The notes below the pieces were generated by a model, which made no database searches, was not told the origin of the DNA, and saw only the letters and a program-made list of their open reading frames with translations. Positions 1 through 9,790 of a DNA stretch of 64,000 bases are shown here, piece after piece. Origin of the DNA: CAVYOD01 sp963770045 (GTDB taxonomy: Bacteria > Acidobacteriota > Aminicenantia > Aminicenantales > CAVYOD01); NCBI GenBank assembly GCA_963770045.1, contig CAVYOD010000013.1:62001-126000 (forward strand), read 5' to 3'. Numbering within the stretch: the first letter of the stretch is position 1; each line of letters starts with the position of its first letter. A program made the position numbers and the translations under genes.

Positions 1-389
1 AGAAGCAATTGCCGCACGGTGATGGACTGTTTATCCTTCGGGACATTCCTGAAGAAGACGTGGAGGGTGTCCTCAAGTCTCAAACGCCCTTGATCTTTCA
101 AAAGGAAGATGGCGATGGCGGTGAATGACTTGGTGATCGAAGCGACGTTAAAGAGCGTTTTCTCCGTAGTGGGGAACTTCTTGGTCGAATCCGTCCAGCC
201 ATAGCCTTTCTGCATAATCACGTCTCCATCCACAGCGGTCAGGATGGAAGCGGCATATTTGGAATCGATGGTGGTCGCCACATAACGATCTATTTTTTCA
301 GAGAGCGAATCACCTCGCGCTTGATTTCGGGCAACACAGAAAAATACACAAAGAGAAAGCAACCCATAAATTGTGTGCCGGAAACTCAC
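1..389 (-). CDS. Serine hydrolase, beta-lactamase fold (3' part outside window)
   Basis: Exported class-C beta-lactamase/DD-peptidase-like serine hydrolase; only the first ~129 residues are in the window and the gene runs off the left edge. It starts with GTG, preceded at good spacing by AGGAG. The N-terminus is a hydrophobic signal sequence (FRHTIYGLLSLCVFFCVA), followed by the fold's first strands and the catalytic SxxK motif in NVASITKSFTAIAIF, giving a nucleophile Ser and general-base Lys. Substrate is unknown; members include esterases, D-aminopeptidases and PBP-like enzymes. It lies downstream of the CocE-type gene on the same strand, across a gap of about 90 bp. It is the first of five such paralogues in the window. 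Confidence 0.85.
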   Translation of the reverse strand, partial: MSFRHTIYGLLSLCVFFCVARNQARGDSLSEKIDRYVATTIDSKYAASILTAVDGDVIMQKGYGWTDSTKKFPTTEKTLFNVASITKSFTAIAIFLLKDQGRLRLEDTLHVFFRNVPKDKQSITVRQLL

Positions 390-459
390 TTGATTCTCCT
401 CTAAAATTAATCCGCAAGAAATATTATTGAAAGCTAAAGCCGGGTGTCGAGGCGGATAG

Positions 460-481
460 CTTATCTTGGGCCGCCCCCATT
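460..481. repeat. 22-bp dispersed repeat, copy 1
   Basis: A GC-rich 22-bp word beginning CTTATCTTGGGCCG and ending CCCCCATT. It occurs again without mismatch at 25606-25627. Both copies sit just downstream of the stop codon of a minus-strand exported hydrolase gene. Function unknown; possibly a remnant of a small palindromic repeat. Confidence 0.7.
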
Positions 482-2412
482 TAGTTAATTAATTGAGCAC
501 TCTCACCTTGAGGTGGGTCGGATGGGCCGCTGACCTGAATACACGCTGCGGTGGCCGGGATGAAATCTTTTTCGTCCGCCAGGAATATATTGGGCACGTA
601 TTTTTGAGGATTGCGGTCCACCAAGGGGAACCAGGTGCTCTGGACCTGAACCTCAAGCCGATGTCCTCGCTGGAAGGTATGAAAGAGATCCTGGAGTTCA
701 AAGGCGACCTTTGCCGGCTTGTTGGGTTCGAAGGGCTCCGGTTTTTCGTAGCTGTTGCGGAAGCGTCCCCGGAAGACCTCGCTCCGGACCATCATCTGGT
801 ATCCGCCCAAATTTTTTCCCGAAGGCTGATAGGGAGGCAGGTACCAGGCCCGTTGCTGACCCAGATCATCAGGGAAAACGTCTATGACCTTGACGATCCA
901 GTCCGAATCTGTGCCCGATGTGGAGACCCAGAGTTCAGCCTGAACCGGACCGGCAAGAGTGAGGTCTTCCTTGAGCACTTCGGTCTGATAGGCAAGGACG
1001 TCGGTCCGCCGGGCCGCGAATCGTTGGTCGTCGGTCATGTATTCTTTGGTCATTTCCACCGAAATTTTCTCGATGAAAGGCACCGGCTTTGCCGGGTCGC
1101 TTACAAACTCGTCATAGGCGTCCCCGGCCGCGGACGGCGACAGAGAATCAAGTTTTCCGTTGGCCTGGAAGTAGAGGTTTCGCTCCTCGACGCCGGGGGG
1201 CCACCTGTCAAAAGTCCTCCAGCGGTTGGCCCCGGTCTCGAAGACATAGGCTTCCGGCAGGTCAAGCTTTCCTTCCCCCTTGAGGAAATAGTTGAAGAAA
1301 GGGAGCTGAATATGTTCCTGGAAATATTTAGAGGTCTTGAATCCGAAATTTATGTTTCCGAGCGCGTCCCCATCCGCGTAGTTCCAATCTCCATGGGCCC
1401 AAGGTCCCATGACCAGGATATTGAAGATGCCGGGGTTGCTCTTCTCAACCTGCTGATAGATTTTTAAAGCGCCGTAGAGGTCTTCCGCATCGAACCAGCC
1501 TCCGACCGTCATAACGGCGCACTTGACGTTCTTCAGAAAAGGCAACAGGTTGCGCTTCTGCCAGAACTCGTCGTAATTGGGGTGCTCGACGATCTTGTTC
1601 CAGAAATCAATCTCTCCCTTGAAATAGCGCTCGTTCACATTCTTGAGCGGCCCGAGCTCGAGAAAGAACTTGTATCCGTCCTGGGTTCCGTGTTCGAAGC
1701 GGGGAGGGAATTTTGTCGTCGGTTCGGGTCGGGGCTTTCCGAAAATAGACAGGAAATTGAACGCATGGGGAAGGAAGAACGCGCCGTGGTGGTGAAAGTC
1801 ATCCCAGAACCAGTCTGCGATGGGCGCCTGGGGGGAGACTGCCTTGAGCGCGGGATGCGTGTCGATCATGCCGGCCGCCGTGTAAAACCCCGGGTAGGAT
1901 ATGCCCCACTGGCCGACTCTTCCGTTGTGATCGGGAATATTTTTCAAAAGCCATTCGATCGTGTCGTAGGTGTCGGAACTCTCGTCCACCTGGCTCTTGT
2001 CGCTCTTGTTGGGATTGTGAGGCGTCATGTTGATGAACTCGCCCTCGGACATGAGACGACCGCGAACATCCTGGAAGACGAAGATAAAGCCCTCGCGGGC
2101 GAAATGCGGGCTCGGCCCGAGTGGTCCTCTCGTATAGGCATCAGCGCCATAGGGTTCCACGCTGTAGGGAGTCCGCCGGAGCAGGATGGGATATTTTTTT
2201 GATCGGTCATTGGGTATATAAACGGCGGTAAAAAGCCTGGCACCATCTCGCATAGGTATCTTGTACTCGAACTTGGAGTAGTTCTCGCGAATGAAAACAG
2301 ACTCATCTTCCTGGGCAAAAAATACGGAAACTGCAACCAGCGACATAAAAAGGGAAAAACAGACGAGCGAAAAAGACTTTTTTGGAGGACCCGGGTTTTG
2401 CCTGAGAGCCAT
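481..2412 (-). CDS. CocE/NonD family hydrolase (S15 X-Pro dipeptidyl-peptidase-like)
   Basis: Exported alpha/beta hydrolase of the CocE/NonD (peptidase S15) family, 643 aa, full length. A signal sequence (about residues 12-33) is followed by the family's N-terminal KIPMRDGARL motif. The catalytic triad is visible: Ser172 in GISYPG, Asp308 in GGWFDAED and His340 in GPWAHGDW. A C-terminal jelly-roll domain typical of X-Pro dipeptidyl-peptidases and cocaine esterase follows (about 420-630). The start is chosen on AGGAG eight bases before ATG. Likely periplasmic cleavage of peptides, esters or amides; substrate cannot be told from sequence. A paralogue lies at 4703-6448 on the other strand. Confidence 0.9.
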   Translation of the reverse strand: MALRQNPGPPKKSFSLVCFSLFMSLVAVSVFFAQEDESVFIRENYSKFEYKIPMRDGARLFTAVYIPNDRSKKYPILLRRTPYSVEPYGADAYTRGPLGPSPHFAREGFIFVFQDVRGRLMSEGEFINMTPHNPNKSDKSQVDESSDTYDTIEWLLKNIPDHNGRVGQWGISYPGFYTAAGMIDTHPALKAVSPQAPIADWFWDDFHHHGAFFLPHAFNFLSIFGKPRPEPTTKFPPRFEHGTQDGYKFFLELGPLKNVNERYFKGEIDFWNKIVEHPNYDEFWQKRNLLPFLKNVKCAVMTVGGWFDAEDLYGALKIYQQVEKSNPGIFNILVMGPWAHGDWNYADGDALGNINFGFKTSKYFQEHIQLPFFNYFLKGEGKLDLPEAYVFETGANRWRTFDRWPPGVEERNLYFQANGKLDSLSPSAAGDAYDEFVSDPAKPVPFIEKISVEMTKEYMTDDQRFAARRTDVLAYQTEVLKEDLTLAGPVQAELWVSTSGTDSDWIVKVIDVFPDDLGQQRAWYLPPYQPSGKNLGGYQMMVRSEVFRGRFRNSYEKPEPFEPNKPAKVAFELQDLFHTFQRGHRLEVQVQSTWFPLVDRNPQKYVPNIFLADEKDFIPATAACIQVSGPSDPPQGESAQLIN

Positions 2413-2653
2413 CGGCTTTCTCCTTTTTTTATTTCAGACCAGTCACAGAGAATTCAGGTTAAAAATTTGCTTTTTTGGGCTCGGCAATTTTCGCTCCCAA
2501 GAGGCTCGGAGCAGATGCCGCCCTGTTCGCAAAAATGATATTCTCAGCGGCCAATCGAAGTCAAGAAAAAGGAAATTGCCGCAAAAGGCGCTGACCCGGC
2601 TGGATTATGCTTACGATAGCAGGGGCTGCCCAGGCCAGCCTATTGAAGATTTT

Positions 2654-4425
2654 TTATTTTTTGGTCGTGAATTTCCAATCGACTCCCGAATTAGCCCAGG
2701 CAGAATCCTTTGTCGTGGTTCCATTCCCTTTGGCCCTCACATTCCAGGAGTAGGTCTTGTTCCTGGCCAATCCTGCCTTGACATAAGACGTTGCGTTTTG
2801 AGCCGTATTGAAATAAGACGTAGGTTCCTCCTATCCGCTTAAATCGTATTCGATATCGAACCTCCTGCGGGCTGGAATTTGTATCCTGCCATTGCAGAGT
2901 CACGCTCAAAGGCCGGCCTGTTGCCCCATTGGCCGGGGATGTCAAGGTCGGCGGATTCAAGGCGATCGAAGTCGCAGATGTTGCAAACGACCAATCGACT
3001 CCCGAATTAGCCCAGGCAGAATCCTTTGTCGTGGTTCCATTCCCTTTGGCCATCACATTCCAGGAGTAGGTCTTGTTCTTAGCCAATCCTGCCTTGATAT
3101 AAGACGTTGCGTTTTGAGCCGTATTGAAATAGACGTAGGCTCCTCCTGCCCGCTTAAATCGTATTCGATATCGAACCTCCTGCGGGCTGGAATTTGTATC
3201 CTGCCACTGCAAAGTCACACTCAAAGGCAGGCCTGTTGCCCCATTGGCCGGGGATGTCAAGGTCGGCGGATTCAAGTCTCCGGTCGGCGGCGGTGGCGGC
3301 GGACTCGACGAGTTCGAAGCGAAATAAATCTCTCCTTTGGAATCCCAGAGAAAATAGAAGACCGATCCATCAGGGCTCGCGGCGACATCGCAGAACGACC
3401 CTCCGTTCGATTGGGGGATGGCAGCCTGGGCTGACCAAGTTCCGTTCTGGCGAATGCAGTAGGAAACGTTCGTGCCTGCGTCATAGCCCCCAACCTGCCA
3501 GATGGCGCAAACCCTCTGACCGCGCGGCCGCGATCGAGGGGTAGTGGAGCAGCTGTTGCTTGGAGATGTCCTGGGTCGCGGTGAAGCCGCTTGCGGTTGA
3601 ATGGGTATATGTGAGAACCCGGGTTCCGCCGAGTTCCGGCGTCCAGACCACGTGGGCCACGTCGCTCGGATCTATGGCCACAACCGCGTGCTGGTGAGAA
3701 CCGGTGTGGGACGGAAGGGTCTGTCTGGCGGTCCAGGCCGAATTGAAGGCGAGATTTCGCTTCGTATAGCAGGCCGCATATCCCTCCACGCTCCCTTTTT
3801 CGACATAGACCACATAAATCACGGAGTTGCCGACGGCGATGTCGGGGAATTTTGAGTAGGTCCCACCACGACTGAGAGTTTTTGCATCTTCCCAATTGCC
3901 GCCGACCCTGGCCCGGGAACGAACCACTCCGTTTCCGGTCCACCAAACGGTGTAAATGTCGCCTCCGGGAGTCACGCCAACTTTCGGACAGTTGCATTTG
4001 GAGTCCGATGCGGTAAAAAGCGTTGAGACGGCTCCCCAGGAGCCGCCCGAATAGATCCGGAGCTTCAATATTTCGGACTCGGCCCAGATCACATAAACGC
4101 GGCCCGAGCCGTCAATCTCGATATCGCAGATGCGGTCGCCGTACACATAAGCTGTTCCTGAGTTGCTCACGTTGAAAGGGGTGCTCCAGGTCGCTCCATT
4201 GTCCGTAGACTTGGAATAGAAAACGTCTCCCCCTGCGGTCGTATACATTTCAGCCCAGGCGACGTGGATGTTTCCACTGGAATCTGTGGCGATGCGGGGA
4301 CAGGTCGAATCCACGCCTGGAGACATGGAGACGTTCGTGCCGGCCAGGGCCCGGCTGGAAAGCACTCCCAAAAACAAAACAATCGCCACAAAGATGAAAC
4401 CGTATTTTGATCTTATTTTAGTCAT
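2654..4425 (-). CDS. Exported propeller/FN3-repeat protein (two frameshifts)
   Basis: Exported protein of unknown function, probably a surface or periplasmic binding protein. Residues 1-29 form a signal sequence (MTKIRSKYGFIFVAIVLFLG). About 270 residues of sialidase/BNR-like beta-propeller strands follow (repeated DSSGNIHVAWAE-like units), then a SSSPPPPPTGD linker and two near-identical 105-aa fibronectin-III-like modules starting NPPTLTSPANGATG. The reading frame is broken twice: near 3530 (after HYPSIAA; the next frame continues RGQRVCAIWQVGGYDAGTN) and near 2820, where the second module has one extra A relative to the first. Allowing for both, the protein ends DSAWANSGVDWKFTTKK. Both breaks are single-base and look like sequencing error. 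Confidence 0.7.
2675..3276 (-). repeat. Two tandem 315-bp repeats encoding FN3-like modules
   Basis: The word CCAATCGACTCCCGAATTAG starts at 2675 and again at 2991. The spacing of 316 equals one 105-codon module plus the extra base. The copies (about 2675-2961 and 2991-3276) differ at only scattered positions, implying recent duplication or gene conversion of one domain. Confidence 0.85.
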
Positions 4426-4601
4426 TAGATATCCTAATAGCCTCCTTCATTGGGGATCTGAAACTCTTCACTGAGATCCATCTTGACACATTTTCTTAGG
4501 ATGTCAAACAGTCTTCGCCCAGAGACATCCGCTCACTGCCTTATTTTAGTCGCTCGAACAGACAAAAACTTGGGTTTCCGGCCTTTTTCGCCTTGGGGAC
4601 T

Positions 4602-4624
4602 GGGCTGTGATATACTCACAGCCC
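4602..4624. promoter_or_regulatory. CRP-like dyad over the CocE-gene promoter
   Basis: Perfect 9-bp inverted repeat GGGCTGTGA / TCACAGCCC around a 5-nt centre (TATAC). The centre plus the next base reads TATACT, a good -10 box. The half-sites match the TGTGA/TCACA halves of CRP/FNR-type sites, but the spacer is 5 rather than the classical 6. It lies 78 bp before the start codon of the following hydrolase gene, as expected for an operator. Confidence 0.5.
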
Positions 4625-4702
4625 GTTGTTTCTTATGAAGATGGGTCGCGGAAACAAGCTCAGATGCAAAAGACGGATTTGTCAGGAAAAAAGGAGCGTA
4701 TC

Positions 4703-6448
4703 ATGACAAAGAAAATCGGCTTTATGATACTTCTCTCGGTGTTTCTTGCCGCGTTGCTCATCGGCGGCCAGAGCCAAGTCTCTCAGCCGGAATTCGCGGT
4801 CAAATCAAGATTCAACGTGAGAATACCGATGCGGGACGGCGTCGAGCTCTCGGCCGACATGTTTATGCCTGACGCAACGGGGAAGTTCCCGGCCATCCTC
4901 ATCAGAACACCTTACGACAATAGCAGTTTTCACCGGGCCGGATATGGGCCTTTCTTTGCCCAGAGAGGATACGTCTTCATCGTCCAGGATACCAGGGGAA
5001 GGGGGGATTCGGACGGAAAGTTCAATCCTCTTATCGATGAGGCCAGAGATGGGTACGATACCCATGAATGGATCGGAAGGCAGGAATGGTCAAACGGGAA
5101 AATCGGCTCATTCGGCGGATCCTATCAGGGGTGGGTGCAAGTCATGGCAGCGACCCTGAAAAGCAAATATTACACGGCCATGGTTCCGGAAGTCACGCCG
5201 CCGGATCCCTTCCTGAATTTCCCGATTCAGAATGGGGCGCTGCTGATGTCGGCCCTGGAATGGGTCGTCTTGGTCGACGGGAGAACGATGCAGGGCATGA
5301 CCGACTTGAACTGGGAGAAAATCTACGACCATCTCCCGGTCATTGAGCTGGATAAGATGGCCGGACGAGATTCATTTTATTGGCGGGAATGGATCGAACA
5401 CTCAACCTGGGACAAATACTGGGACGAGCGCAGCTATCAGGCCAAACTGGCCGAAGTGGATGTGCCGGCCGTTCACATCACCGGATGGTACGATGACGAT
5501 CAGCCGGGATGTATCCAGAACTTCGTCGCCATGTCCGAACACGCCAAGACAATTGGCAAGGAAAAAAGTCAGAAGTTGATCATCGGGCCATGGCCGCATG
5601 CCTTTAACAGATCTCAGAAGCTGGGAGATTTTGATTTTGGGCCCGCGTCGCTCATTGACATGAACGGACTCTATTTGAGGTGGTTCGACTACTGGCTCAA
5701 GGGCAAGAACACCGGGATCCTCGATGACCCGCCGGTCAAAATTTTCGTGATGGGAGACGACGTTTGGCGCGAGGAACAGGAATGGCCGCTCAAGAGAACC
5801 GTCTACACGAAGTATTATTTTCACTCCGGCGGACGAGCGAATTCTTTTTACGGCGATGGCCAGTTGAGCACCGCTCCGCCTCAAAAAGAAAAATCAGATA
5901 ATTACACTTATGATCCCGCCTCCCCCGTTCCCTTCATTTACAATCCGGCGAGTTTCCAGCTCGGGGCAAACGAGGATCAGAGGCCGGTCGAAAGACGGGA
6001 CGACGTTCTCTGCTTCACGAGCGAGGTGTTGAAGGACGACCTTGAAGTGACGGGGCCCTTGAAGGTGAAACTCTGTATCTCCTCGAGTGTCACAGACACC
6101 GATTTCTTTGCCCGGCTCGTCGATGTCCAGCCAAACGGCTATGCCATGAGGATCAACGATAACATCTGTCAAACCCGGTTCAGAAACTCATACCGGGTGG
6201 CGGAACCCATCGAACCGGGCAAGGCCTATGAACTCGAAATCGACCTCTGGGCGACGAGTCGCGTCTTTAAGAAAGGTCACAGAATCAGGGTGGATGTCAC
6301 GAGCTCCGCTTTTCCCAAATTCGCCAGGAACCTGAACACGGGGGAAAAACCCGGTTTCGGGACAACCATGAAAATCGCGGAGCAGACCGTCTACCACGAC
6401 TCAAGTCACCCCTCTTACATCCTGTTGCCCGTGATCCCGAGAAAATAG
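4703..6448 (+). CDS. CocE/NonD family hydrolase (S15-like)
   Basis: Exported alpha/beta hydrolase, 581 aa, paralogous to the gene at 481-2412. The chosen ATG follows AGGAG and begins directly with a signal sequence (MTKKIGFMILLSVFLAALLI). An in-frame upstream ATG at 4607 lies inside the promoter dyad and is disfavoured. Triad residues: Ser140 (GGSYQG), Asp near 264 (GWYDDDQPG), His near 299 (GPWPHA). RIPMRDGVELSADM marks the family N-terminus, and the C-terminal third is the jelly-roll domain. Expected to hydrolyse peptides or esters in the periplasm. Probably regulated through the dyad at 4602-4624. Confidence 0.9.
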   Translation: MTKKIGFMILLSVFLAALLIGGQSQVSQPEFAVKSRFNVRIPMRDGVELSADMFMPDATGKFPAILIRTPYDNSSFHRAGYGPFFAQRGYVFIVQDTRGRGDSDGKFNPLIDEARDGYDTHEWIGRQEWSNGKIGSFGGSYQGWVQVMAATLKSKYYTAMVPEVTPPDPFLNFPIQNGALLMSALEWVVLVDGRTMQGMTDLNWEKIYDHLPVIELDKMAGRDSFYWREWIEHSTWDKYWDERSYQAKLAEVDVPAVHITGWYDDDQPGCIQNFVAMSEHAKTIGKEKSQKLIIGPWPHAFNRSQKLGDFDFGPASLIDMNGLYLRWFDYWLKGKNTGILDDPPVKIFVMGDDVWREEQEWPLKRTVYTKYYFHSGGRANSFYGDGQLSTAPPQKEKSDNYTYDPASPVPFIYNPASFQLGANEDQRPVERRDDVLCFTSEVLKDDLEVTGPLKVKLCISSSVTDTDFFARLVDVQPNGYAMRINDNICQTRFRNSYRVAEPIEPGKAYELEIDLWATSRVFKKGHRIRVDVTSSAFPKFARNLNTGEKPGFGTTMKIAEQTVYHDSSHPSYILLPVIPRK

Positions 6449-6512
6449 CTCAATCTCTTTATTTCCTGCTCTTTATTTCCTGGCCTGGATTCCGGAATCG
6501 GAGGTCACCGAT

Positions 6513-8276
6513 CTACTTGTTCCTGAGAGTCTCGTCTCGGCTGCCATCTTCCGATATACCAACGGCTTTGACGGGGTTCCCTTTCTCATCGAACTCGATT
6601 TTCAGCCGGAAATCCAATACGCCTTCCAGGATGAATGTGTCCTTGGACATAGGGGTCAACAGCTTGTAAACCGGATACGTACCGCCCTCGCGGCGGTAGT
6701 AGAGATGCCCGTCCCGCAACTGAATGTGGCGAGCTCCATAATCCCCGGCGAGTTTTTTCATGTCTTCTTCTTCGAGCTTCTCCGGATGATCTAAAGCCTT
6801 AATATTTTCCAGGCTCCAGTCTATGACAGCCTGTGCGACCTTATCCTCTTTGGCCTCCCGCGCCTTTTCGATATAGAGCCGGGCTGACTTCATGTCTCCC
6901 ACCTGGAAGAAGGCCTTGGCCAGATCGAGCAGCGAGGATCCGGATTGGGGATGCTCTTTCAGATTAAACTCCAGGATGGCGATGACATGGGGCATCATGT
7001 TTTCACCCTGGAACATCTCCACGAGAGCACTCAAATTGTCCCGCGAGAACACGTCGGGATATCTTCGTTTCAGGTCTGGCAGCTGGTTGACAGACTCCGG
7101 GCCCTTTTCTGCCATATCCCAGGCAAACAGATAGAACGGAGAATAATAATTGAGATATTTGAGCTCGGCGCAACCCAGGGCCTGTCCGCCAACGGAGTGG
7201 GCGACGACTTCCGGACAGATGCCCAGCCCATAAGCGCTATTGGTCAGGTAGACAACTGCGGTTTTTTCTTTGGGGTAGGCCAGGACGTAGTTCCGGAAGA
7301 TGCCGTAGTCGCCCCACTGCCAGATGGCAGTGCCATTGGAATCGTTCTGCGTCCCGAAGCCCAGACTCCAGCCAAGGCCCCTCTCCTTGTTCATGTCGAT
7401 CTGGGAAGTCAGCATCTCTTTTAGCGTACCCGCCCCTAGGCCTTTGCTGTTGAGGACGGCACAGACAAACTTAGCGTAGTCCTCGGCGGTCGTATAGAGC
7501 GTGGCCGCGGCATGAGCTTCCAGCCTCTTGCGGAATTCCTCCGGTCTGCCGAAAAAGCCATGGCCGCTGGCCATCGTTCGTTCGTACTCATCATTCCACA
7601 CCAGGCGGCTTTTCTTCATGCTCAGGGGGATAAGGACGTCCTTCTGCATCAGGTTTTCAAGCCTGTCGCCTTTAAGCTTTTCCACAACTTGCTGCAGGAA
7701 AAAGTAACCATCGGCCGAGTACTTCCATTTCGTTCCCGGCTCAAAAAAGAGCGGATAAGGATTGCCGCGCTCACCATGCGGCATGCCGCTGGAATGGCTC
7801 AGCACGTGACGGGCCGTGATCTTCTCGAACCAATCGCGATGGAATCCCTTTTCCTCAAGGGAGAGGCCGAGCCTCTGTTCAATGAGTTCCCTGGGCAGGT
7901 AGCTGAACAGGGGCTTGTCGAGATTGATCACTCCCTTTTCGGCCAGCTCCATGACGTAGTAAGCGAAAAAGGGCTTGGTGAGAGAGGCCGCCTCAAAAAT
8001 GGTCTCGTCCGTGACCGGCTGGCCGGTTTTTATGTTTCGAACACCGAAATTTTGATGCCAGACGATCTTGCCGTGTCGGATCAGGGCAATTTGCAGCCCC
8101 GGCACCCTGGCCTGTCTCATCAATTGCGGAATCAGGCACCGAAGATCGACGATGGGGGGCTGTGAGTTTCCATGGCTAACGAGCGGGAGCGGCTTGTTCG
8201 CCGGAGCCTGGCAGAACACCAGAGCTGCAGAAATCCAGGTCCCCAGGCACAAAGGCAAGAGCTTGATTCTTGGCAT
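6513..8276 (-). CDS. Serine hydrolase (beta-lactamase fold) with C-terminal helical domain
   Basis: Exported serine hydrolase, 587 aa. The start is placed at the ATG after AGGAG; the frame is open 20 codons further upstream but lacks a ribosome site. Signal sequence about 3-22. Catalytic SxxK is Ser98-Leu-Thr-Lys101 (EAASLTKPFF). The usual YxN is YSA at Tyr186 (WKYSADGY), so the Asn is replaced. HSSGMPHG matches the family loop. Residues about 400-530 look like TPR-type helices, followed by a small C-terminal beta domain. It ends 64 bp from the convergent CocE-type gene. Substrate unknown. Confidence 0.85.
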   Translation of the reverse strand: MPRIKLLPLCLGTWISAALVFCQAPANKPLPLVSHGNSQPPIVDLRCLIPQLMRQARVPGLQIALIRHGKIVWHQNFGVRNIKTGQPVTDETIFEAASLTKPFFAYYVMELAEKGVINLDKPLFSYLPRELIEQRLGLSLEEKGFHRDWFEKITARHVLSHSSGMPHGERGNPYPLFFEPGTKWKYSADGYFFLQQVVEKLKGDRLENLMQKDVLIPLSMKKSRLVWNDEYERTMASGHGFFGRPEEFRKRLEAHAAATLYTTAEDYAKFVCAVLNSKGLGAGTLKEMLTSQIDMNKERGLGWSLGFGTQNDSNGTAIWQWGDYGIFRNYVLAYPKEKTAVVYLTNSAYGLGICPEVVAHSVGGQALGCAELKYLNYYSPFYLFAWDMAEKGPESVNQLPDLKRRYPDVFSRDNLSALVEMFQGENMMPHVIAILEFNLKEHPQSGSSLLDLAKAFFQVGDMKSARLYIEKAREAKEDKVAQAVIDWSLENIKALDHPEKLEEEDMKKLAGDYGARHIQLRDGHLYYRREGGTYPVYKLLTPMSKDTFILEGVLDFRLKIEFDEKGNPVKAVGISEDGSRDETLRNK

Positions 8277-8361
8277 TGGAATTCTCCTTCGTTTAGGCAA
8301 AAGCATACTATAGATTAAGACCTGCGTTCCCACCAAAAGGTTGCCGAGCTAGCGTCTGGGG

Positions 8362-8390
8362 TTGATTCTCATTTTTCAATATGCTAAACT
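8362..8390 (+). promoter_or_regulatory. Sigma70-type promoter of aminotransferase operon
   Basis: TTGATT, 17-bp spacer, TAAACT, with an extended -10 (TGC just upstream of the hexamer). It is 93 bp before the aminotransferase start and is the only good candidate in the gap between divergent genes. Confidence 0.5.
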
Positions 8391-8483
8391 CGCCGAGGTT
8401 TGCAGGAAGATTATTTGTCTTGAGGAACTCAAATCCCGTTTGTCTGGACCAGTCCGGCGATATACAAAAGAGGAGGGTAGAGC

Positions 8484-9790
8484 ATGAACGACTTATCCAA
8501 TAATCCTGTCACGGTTGTGCCTGGAGACAATTTGGTGCCTGTGAGCGACCATCTCCTGCGCATGTTCGATATCCCCGCCTCCCGTATGTTCCTTATCAAC
8601 AAGAGCCTTTCTGTTTATAAGCAACACAAACCGGACGGCCAAACGTTCGACGCCTCCCAGGGGGACGGCGGAGCCAGTCTGCCTGGAGTTCCGAAGAGCT
8701 GCTGGACAGAGCTTCTGAGCTCCAGCGCCGGCACGGGAGTGCCTACGACATGCCCTATGGAACGGATGAATTCCGCAAGGTCGTCGTTGAGAAATATTGG
8801 AAGATTGATTCGGCCACGGGCCTGGGGCCGGCCAATGTGCTGGCCACCGTGGGCGGCCGGGACGCCCTGATGAAGGCCTATTCCGCCATGCTCGCCCTGG
8901 GACACGGCCGGATCGGGGACCTGATCGTCGTCAGCCGGGTGCCTTGGATTTCTTACAACTGGGGGCCCTACGGGATCGGCGCCAACGTGCTCTTGGCGCC
9001 CGGAGAGCCCGAGCACGGTTGGGCCTATACGAACGACGCCCTAGAGGAATGCGTGGCCTGGGCCACACGGTCGGGGCGCAAAATTGCCGGCCTCATCATC
9101 ACCAATCCTGATAATCCCACGGGAAACACGATCTCTTCCGAGGAGCAGATTCTATTGGGCAAGACGGCCCTGCGGCTCGGTATTGCTTTTGTGCTTTATG
9201 ACTGGATGTACCACTACGTCACCGACGAACGGCCGATGGACCTCAATTCTTTTATCAAAGCCTTCGATCCGGAAGAGAGGCCGAGGCTCATGTTCTTGGA
9301 CGGAATCACCAAATCTCTCGGCGCCTCCAACATCCGCAATTGCCACCTCATCGCCTCTGAGAAGGTCGTGAAGTGGATCACCTCTCGCGCCTCCCACACC
9401 GTAATCCCCTCCTTTTATTCCATGGCCGTCGCCATGGCCGCCTACGAAATGGGCTATGAAAAGGCGGCTCGCTCGATCATCGAACCAACGAATGCCAGCC
9501 GTCTGGCCCTGAAACAATTCCTGATGGAAAACGGCTTCACCTCTATCCTCGGGAAGGGGTATTACGCGTTTCTCCATGTGGGCAAATGGCTGAGCCGGAA
9601 AGGGTGGAAGGACAGCGAGCCGCTCGGCCAATATCTCGCCGAAAATCACGGTGTGGCCATCGTCCCCGGAGCCTTTTTTTCAGCCTATGGAGGAGAATGG
9701 ATCCGCTTCTCCTACGCGACTCCCGTCGAGAAAACCCTGGGAGCTGCCCGGAGGATGCTGGAGGGCCTCGATGCTCTTGTCTCCGAATGA
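8484..9790 (+). CDS. PLP-dependent aminotransferase class I/II (one frameshift)
   Basis: Fold-type I aminotransferase, about 435 aa once joined. The ATG at 8484 follows AGGAGG. The first 66 codons read into GDGGASLP, then one base is missing near 8683; the next frame continues WSSEELLDRASELQ. Family marks: ITNPDNPTG, the PLP-phosphate/Asp region YDWMYHY, and the Schiff-base Lys in DGITKSLGASN. The C-terminal small domain ends GEWIRFSYATPVEKTL, containing the substrate-carboxylate Arg. The stop overlaps the next gene's start by 20 bp, implying translational coupling, so it likely acts in the same pathway as the ligase/deacylase fusion. Amino-acid specificity unknown. Confidence 0.82.

Noticed and set aside
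493..1467. 324-codon plus-strand frame antisense to the first CocE gene
   Set aside because: It mirrors a gene with full catalytic motifs and signal sequence, has no ribosome site and encodes no recognisable domain. Long antisense frames are expected in GC-rich genes.
6488..6499. Palindrome GATTCCGGAATC between convergent genes as terminator
   Set aside because: Short, with no T tract on either strand; could be chance.
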